From contig NZ_CYSD01000012.1 of NCBI RefSeq assembly GCF_001458415.1, positions 1 to 64,000 on the forward strand: 64,000 bases of DNA, written 5' to 3'. The notes beneath the pieces are model-generated. The model searched no databases, had not been told where the DNA came from, and saw only the letters and a list, made by a program, of their open reading frames with translations. Below, one piece after another: positions 61,324 to 64,000 of the stretch. Source of the DNA: Tritonibacter multivorans (lineage in GTDB: Bacteria; Pseudomonadota; Alphaproteobacteria; Rhodobacterales; Rhodobacteraceae). Every line of letters begins with the position of its first letter. Position 1 is the stretch's first letter. The position numbers and the translations under genes are program-made.

Positions 61324-61902
61324 CTAGTGGTCCACCCGATCGACCACCGGCAGCCGGTTGCGGTCTTCTTTGCTGTTCTGTCGCTTGCGGCGATCCAGCC
61401 GTTCGATCATGCGGGCAACAAAGGCTTTGCGTTCCTCTGGGCTCATACCTTGCAGGTGAGCGATCCAGGTGTCGACCATCCGGGTTTCCAGAGCCTCGCG
61501 GGACAGGTTCTGCGCGGCCAGTTCGCTGCGCAGCACGTCCAGATCAAAGCTGTCCGCCCCAATGATGGCAAGCAACCGCTCCACCTCTTGGCGTCGTTTC
61601 TTGAACACGCTGCCAACCTCGCCTTCGGCCATGCGGCGCAGCGCGCGCCGCTCCGAACGGTCCAGATCCCGGAACACCATTCCGCCAATCATCATCGCGG
61701 CCTGTGGCGGCGGCGGTCGGTTGCGTGGACCTTTGGGATCGGTTTGCGCCCGCAGCATGGCCCCTGCGACAAGACCCGCAAACAGCAGGTTCCCCGACAG
61801 CGAAAGACACAGCAACAGCCGCAGCCACAGGGACATGCGCTTGGGCCTGTCCTTTGGACGTCCGCCGTTTTCATGGGGGAATTGATGGGTTGGATCGGTC
61901 AT
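61324..61902 (-). CDS. Periplasmic CpxP-like / heavy-metal-sensor-family protein
   Basis: 192 residues: one N-terminal membrane anchor (about 30-50, LLLCLSLSGNLLFAGLVAG) and a helical periplasmic domain with long charged helices (KKRRQEVERLLAII, RSELAAQNLSREALETRM, MSPEERKAFVARMIERLDRR). Resembles the CpxP/periplasmic heavy-metal-sensor group (LTxxQ-like). The ATG at 61902 is preferred: RBS GAGGAG at 6 nt, and it forms a TAATG overlap with the preceding gene. Last gene of the ECF sigma operon. Confidence 0.75.
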   Translation of the reverse strand: MTDPTHQFPHENGGRPKDRPKRMSLWLRLLLCLSLSGNLLFAGLVAGAMLRAQTDPKGPRNRPPPPQAAMMIGGMVFRDLDRSERRALRRMAEGEVGSVFKKRRQEVERLLAIIGADSFDLDVLRSELAAQNLSREALETRMVDTWIAHLQGMSPEERKAFVARMIERLDRRKRQNSKEDRNRLPVVDRVDH

Positions 61903-62369
61903 TACCACTCCTCTCCCGCTGCCGTCTCCTGAAAGACTATTGCCAGATCAAAGCCCTCAAACGCGGCGGCATCCGCATTGGCTGACGCCGCACCGGGCGA
62001 CAGGTTCGCGGTCATCGCCTCAAGCGCTGCGGGCGGCGCAATGCCAAGCCAGAGCCCGACAATGCCGGCAAAGACCGCCCCGCCGGCGCTGCCGCCCAAT
62101 GCCATCCAGCCGCCATATGCATCCGCAAGCTCTGCCAGCAGCCCCTGTTTGGCGGGCGTTGGCGCAGGCGCATAGGTGGGGGGCGGCATATGGGCCAGCG
62201 CATCGGCCAGAAGACCCTGCTGAAAGGCCTGCGTCATCTGGGGCGGTTGCATCTGCGCCTCGGAAAACAGCGCCTCCAGCGCCATATCCGCGTCGCGATC
62301 CAGCCCAATGTCAGAGCCAGTTTCAGGACCGGACGCACGCCCGGATTTGAAAGTGTTCTGATCAGCCAT
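61902..62369 (-). CDS. Putative single-pass membrane anti-sigma factor or sigma partner
   Basis: 155 residues: a cytosolic N-terminal part (about 1-85, with DADMALEALFSEAQMQPPQM), a transmembrane helix (about 92-112, SAGGAVFAGIVGLWLGI), and a short periplasmic tail. No zinc anti-sigma motif is present. It overlaps the ECF sigma gene by 8 bases, the spacing expected of a sigma/anti-sigma pair. Function is inferred from topology and context only. Confidence 0.6.
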   Translation of the reverse strand: MADQNTFKSGRASGPETGSDIGLDRDADMALEALFSEAQMQPPQMTQAFQQGLLADALAHMPPPTYAPAPTPAKQGLLAELADAYGGWMALGGSAGGAVFAGIVGLWLGIAPPAALEAMTANLSPGAASANADAAAFEGFDLAIVFQETAAGEEW

Positions 62370-63036
62370 CGTGATACCCCAGTTCTGCTTTGCGCGTCAC
62401 CAAAAGCTTGGCCAGCGCCCGTTTACCCCGCGCGGTCAGGCTTTCGACAGCCTCCACGCTAACATCCAAAATCTCGGCAATCTCTGGATTGCCCAACCCT
62501 TCGATATGGCGAAGGACCACAGCCCGGCGCTGCCGTTCTGGCAACTGCATCAGAGCCGCCTGCAGCGCCTCTTGTCTGGCGCCGTCCTGCATCATGTCAG
62601 CCGCGCTGCGGCTGTCGTCTGCAGGTTCCGGGATGGCGTCCAGATCCACAGATCCGCCACGCCGACGCCGTTTCACATCAATCGACAGGTTCATGACGAC
62701 CCGGTATAGCCAGGTCGAGACCTTGGCTTTGCCCTTGGTGTCGTCGCCGTCTTCCTCCGCACTGGCACGGTCCCAATCAGGGGCCGCTTTCCACAACCGC
62801 AACAGCGCTTCCTGCGCAACATCTTCGGCTTCGGCCCGATCGCCAAGCACCCGAAACGCCACACCAAATGCTTTGGGACCAAGACGTTGCGTCAGTTCAC
62901 TGGCCGCCGCCGCATCCCCTTGCGCATAGCGCAGCAACAGCTCCGCATCCGGGTCTGGCCGGGGGCGCTCTGTGGCCGGAGCCACGGTGGAGCGCGCATC
63001 TGGCGCGCGCCCCCGGGAGAAGGTTTTGCGGAACAA
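62362..63036 (-). CDS. ECF-type RNA polymerase sigma factor
   Basis: 224 residues. Region 2: ELLLRYAQGDAAAASELTQ and DVAQEALLRLWKAAP; region 4 is the LPERQRRAVVLRHIEGLGN and VSVEAVESLTARGKRALAK helix-turn-helix. Region 2.4 is separated by a basic linker (DVKRRRRGG). Paired with the overlapping membrane protein and lying 15 bases after the EF-hand gene, so the whole set is one operon. Confidence 0.9.
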   Translation of the reverse strand: MFRKTFSRGRAPDARSTVAPATERPRPDPDAELLLRYAQGDAAAASELTQRLGPKAFGVAFRVLGDRAEAEDVAQEALLRLWKAAPDWDRASAEEDGDDTKGKAKVSTWLYRVVMNLSIDVKRRRRGGSVDLDAIPEPADDSRSAADMMQDGARQEALQAALMQLPERQRRAVVLRHIEGLGNPEIAEILDVSVEAVESLTARGKRALAKLLVTRKAELGYHDG

Positions 63037-63051
63037 CAGTCGGACGGTCGG

Positions 63052-63546
63052 TTAGCCTTCGTCGCGTCCGCCGTCAGTGCCGTTACTGCGGTGATGTTTC
63101 ATGCGTTTTTCCATCTTTGCCCGAGCCGCCTCGAATTCTTCTGCGGAAATAGAACCGTTGCCATCCTGGTCAACACGCTGGAACATTTTGTTGCCTTTAC
63201 GTGTCTTAGCCATTTCTTCGGCACTGAGCGCACCATCGCCATCGGTGTCAAGCCGTTCGATCATTCGCGCGCTGCGCTTGGAGAGTTTCTCCGCCATTTT
63301 GGCAGACCGATGCGCCTCCAGCTCCTCTGCGGTCAGCTTGCCGTCGCCGTTGCTGTCCATGGTGGCAAAACGCGCTGCGCGATGGGCTGTCAGCTCTGCC
63401 TCTGTGAGGGCGCCATCGCCGTTTGTGTCCAGGTCTTCAAAGCTCGGCATCATGCGTGCGCCAGCGCCGGGCTTTGCGGTGCCTGCCTGCGCCACCAGCC
63501 CAACGGAGATGGCAATAATTGCGGTAATCAGAGTCTTGTTGGTCAT
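63052..63546 (-). CDS. Secreted EF-hand calcium-binding protein
   Basis: 164 residues with a signal peptide (about 1-23, LITAIIAISVGLVAQAGTA) and four canonical EF-hand loops: DTNGDGALTEAE, DSNGDGKLTAEE, DTDGDGALSAEE and DQDGNGSISAEE. Each loop keeps the Asp/Asn/Glu ligands. The mature protein is very charged, with a His-rich tail (KRMKHHRSNG). First gene of the ECF operon; calcium or other divalent sensing in the periplasm is the inference. Start at 63546 from the signal peptide. Confidence 0.88.
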   Translation of the reverse strand: MTNKTLITAIIAISVGLVAQAGTAKPGAGARMMPSFEDLDTNGDGALTEAELTAHRAARFATMDSNGDGKLTAEELEAHRSAKMAEKLSKRSARMIERLDTDGDGALSAEEMAKTRKGNKMFQRVDQDGNGSISAEEFEAARAKMEKRMKHHRSNGTDGGRDEG

Positions 63547-63828
63547 CGGTTCTGATCCTCTCTCAGTGATCTTCGATCGCGGCGGCCTGTTCTTGGCTGC
63601 CGATACAAGTCTCACGCCGCAGGTTGCGCATTCCGTCGCGGTTTATTGAAAACTGGAGCAAATTTTTACAAAGCCTTGTTTTTTCAAGGACCTCTGGGGG
63701 CAGGTCGTGTCATCTGGCCGCAGCCCCTTGCAGACGCTTGGTTGCGACGCCCAGATATGGGACAACCCAAAGGCATCACCGTCTGTGGCTGGCCGTTCCG
63801 GCGCAGGCGCCCCGCAGGAGAAACCCCA

Positions 63829-64000
63829 ATGACCGACATCCCTCAGGTGGCAGATCAGCCCGCACAGGTCTCATCGCTTCCGGCAGACCGCCCCGTCAAA
63901 CCCGCGCTGTGGAAAGGCTGGCGCCGTCGCTGCCCCAGCTGCGGCGAAGGCGCGATGTTTGATGGCTACCTTAAAGTACGCGACACCTGCGACCATTGCG
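63829..64000 (+). CDS. DUF983 family protein (partial, runs off the window)
   Basis: The first 57 codons are visible: MTDIPQ start with AGGAG at 8 nt, then CPSCGEGAMFDGYLKV and CDHC, the Cys-pairs of the DUF983 family of small membrane proteins. The transmembrane part lies beyond the window. Divergent from the ECF operon. Confidence 0.8.
   Translation, partial: MTDIPQVADQPAQVSSLPADRPVKPALWKGWRRRCPSCGEGAMFDGYLKVRDTCDHC

Overview
The window is about 64 kb of high-GC, densely packed chromosomal DNA, almost certainly from a marine Roseobacter-group alphaproteobacterium (Rhodobacteraceae). Evidence: a tRNA-His with A73 and no encoded G-1, an alphaproteobacterial LexA box (GTTC-N7-GTTC) in front of mmcB, a TTAA-N7-TTAA CtrA-type box, RpoH and RpoD of alphaproteobacterial type, soxBDAG sarcosine oxidase, a non-pyrrolysine MttB homologue, and several small proteins of families I know only from this group (DUF6476-like, DUF6324-like, DUF3572). 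No rRNA, IS element, prophage or CRISPR array was seen.

Layout. 0-9.9 kb: an oxidoreductase, a membrane-anchored M19 dipeptidase homologue that has lost its zinc ligands, an Lrp regulator divergent from phhA-phhB (phenylalanine to tyrosine, with pterin recycling), rpoH, rluD, tRNA-His, small proteins and SOS-controlled mmcB. 9.9-12.4 kb: a probable 6S RNA facing a small membrane-protein gene, then a heme-type (CxxCH) membrane adenylate cyclase. 12.7-23.2 kb: a riboflavin cluster (nrdR-ribD and ribE-x-ribB-ribH-nusB, minus strand) split by three plus-strand capsule genes (kpsS, a Wza/KpsD-type lipoprotein, kpsC). 23.3-30.5 kb: YjbQ, small proteins, rpoD and dnaG. 30.5-35.6 kb: soxBDAG. 35.8-43.0 kb: MscS channel, SMR pump, glutamate dehydrogenase, and a three-gene Tad/Flp pilus module. 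43.1-52.2 kb: two oxidoreductases, pirin, TetR, hom-glpX-recJ. 52.3-52.7 kb: three identical tRNA-Glu genes. 52.9-64 kb: molybdopterin oxidoreductase, H-NOX-like protein plus diguanylate cyclase, MttB-like methyltransferase, HAD phosphatase, a PleD-like cyclase, and an ECF sigma operon with an EF-hand protein and a CpxP-like protein.

Themes. Two diguanylate cyclases and one adenylate cyclase give a signalling-rich window, and in several of these proteins the canonical sensor residues are altered (H-NOX heme site, PleD receiver aspartate). Sarcosine oxidase and the MttB homologue point to use of methylated amines or glycine betaine. Three sigma factors (RpoH, RpoD, an ECF) are present. The best candidates for something undescribed are the ECF/EF-hand/CpxP-like operon, the H-NOX-like/GGDEF pair lacking heme ligands, and the dead M19 homologue. 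A roughly 35-bp repeat recurs in intergenic DNA at 21.4 kb (an inverted pair), 34.3 kb and, degenerate, 50.4 kb.
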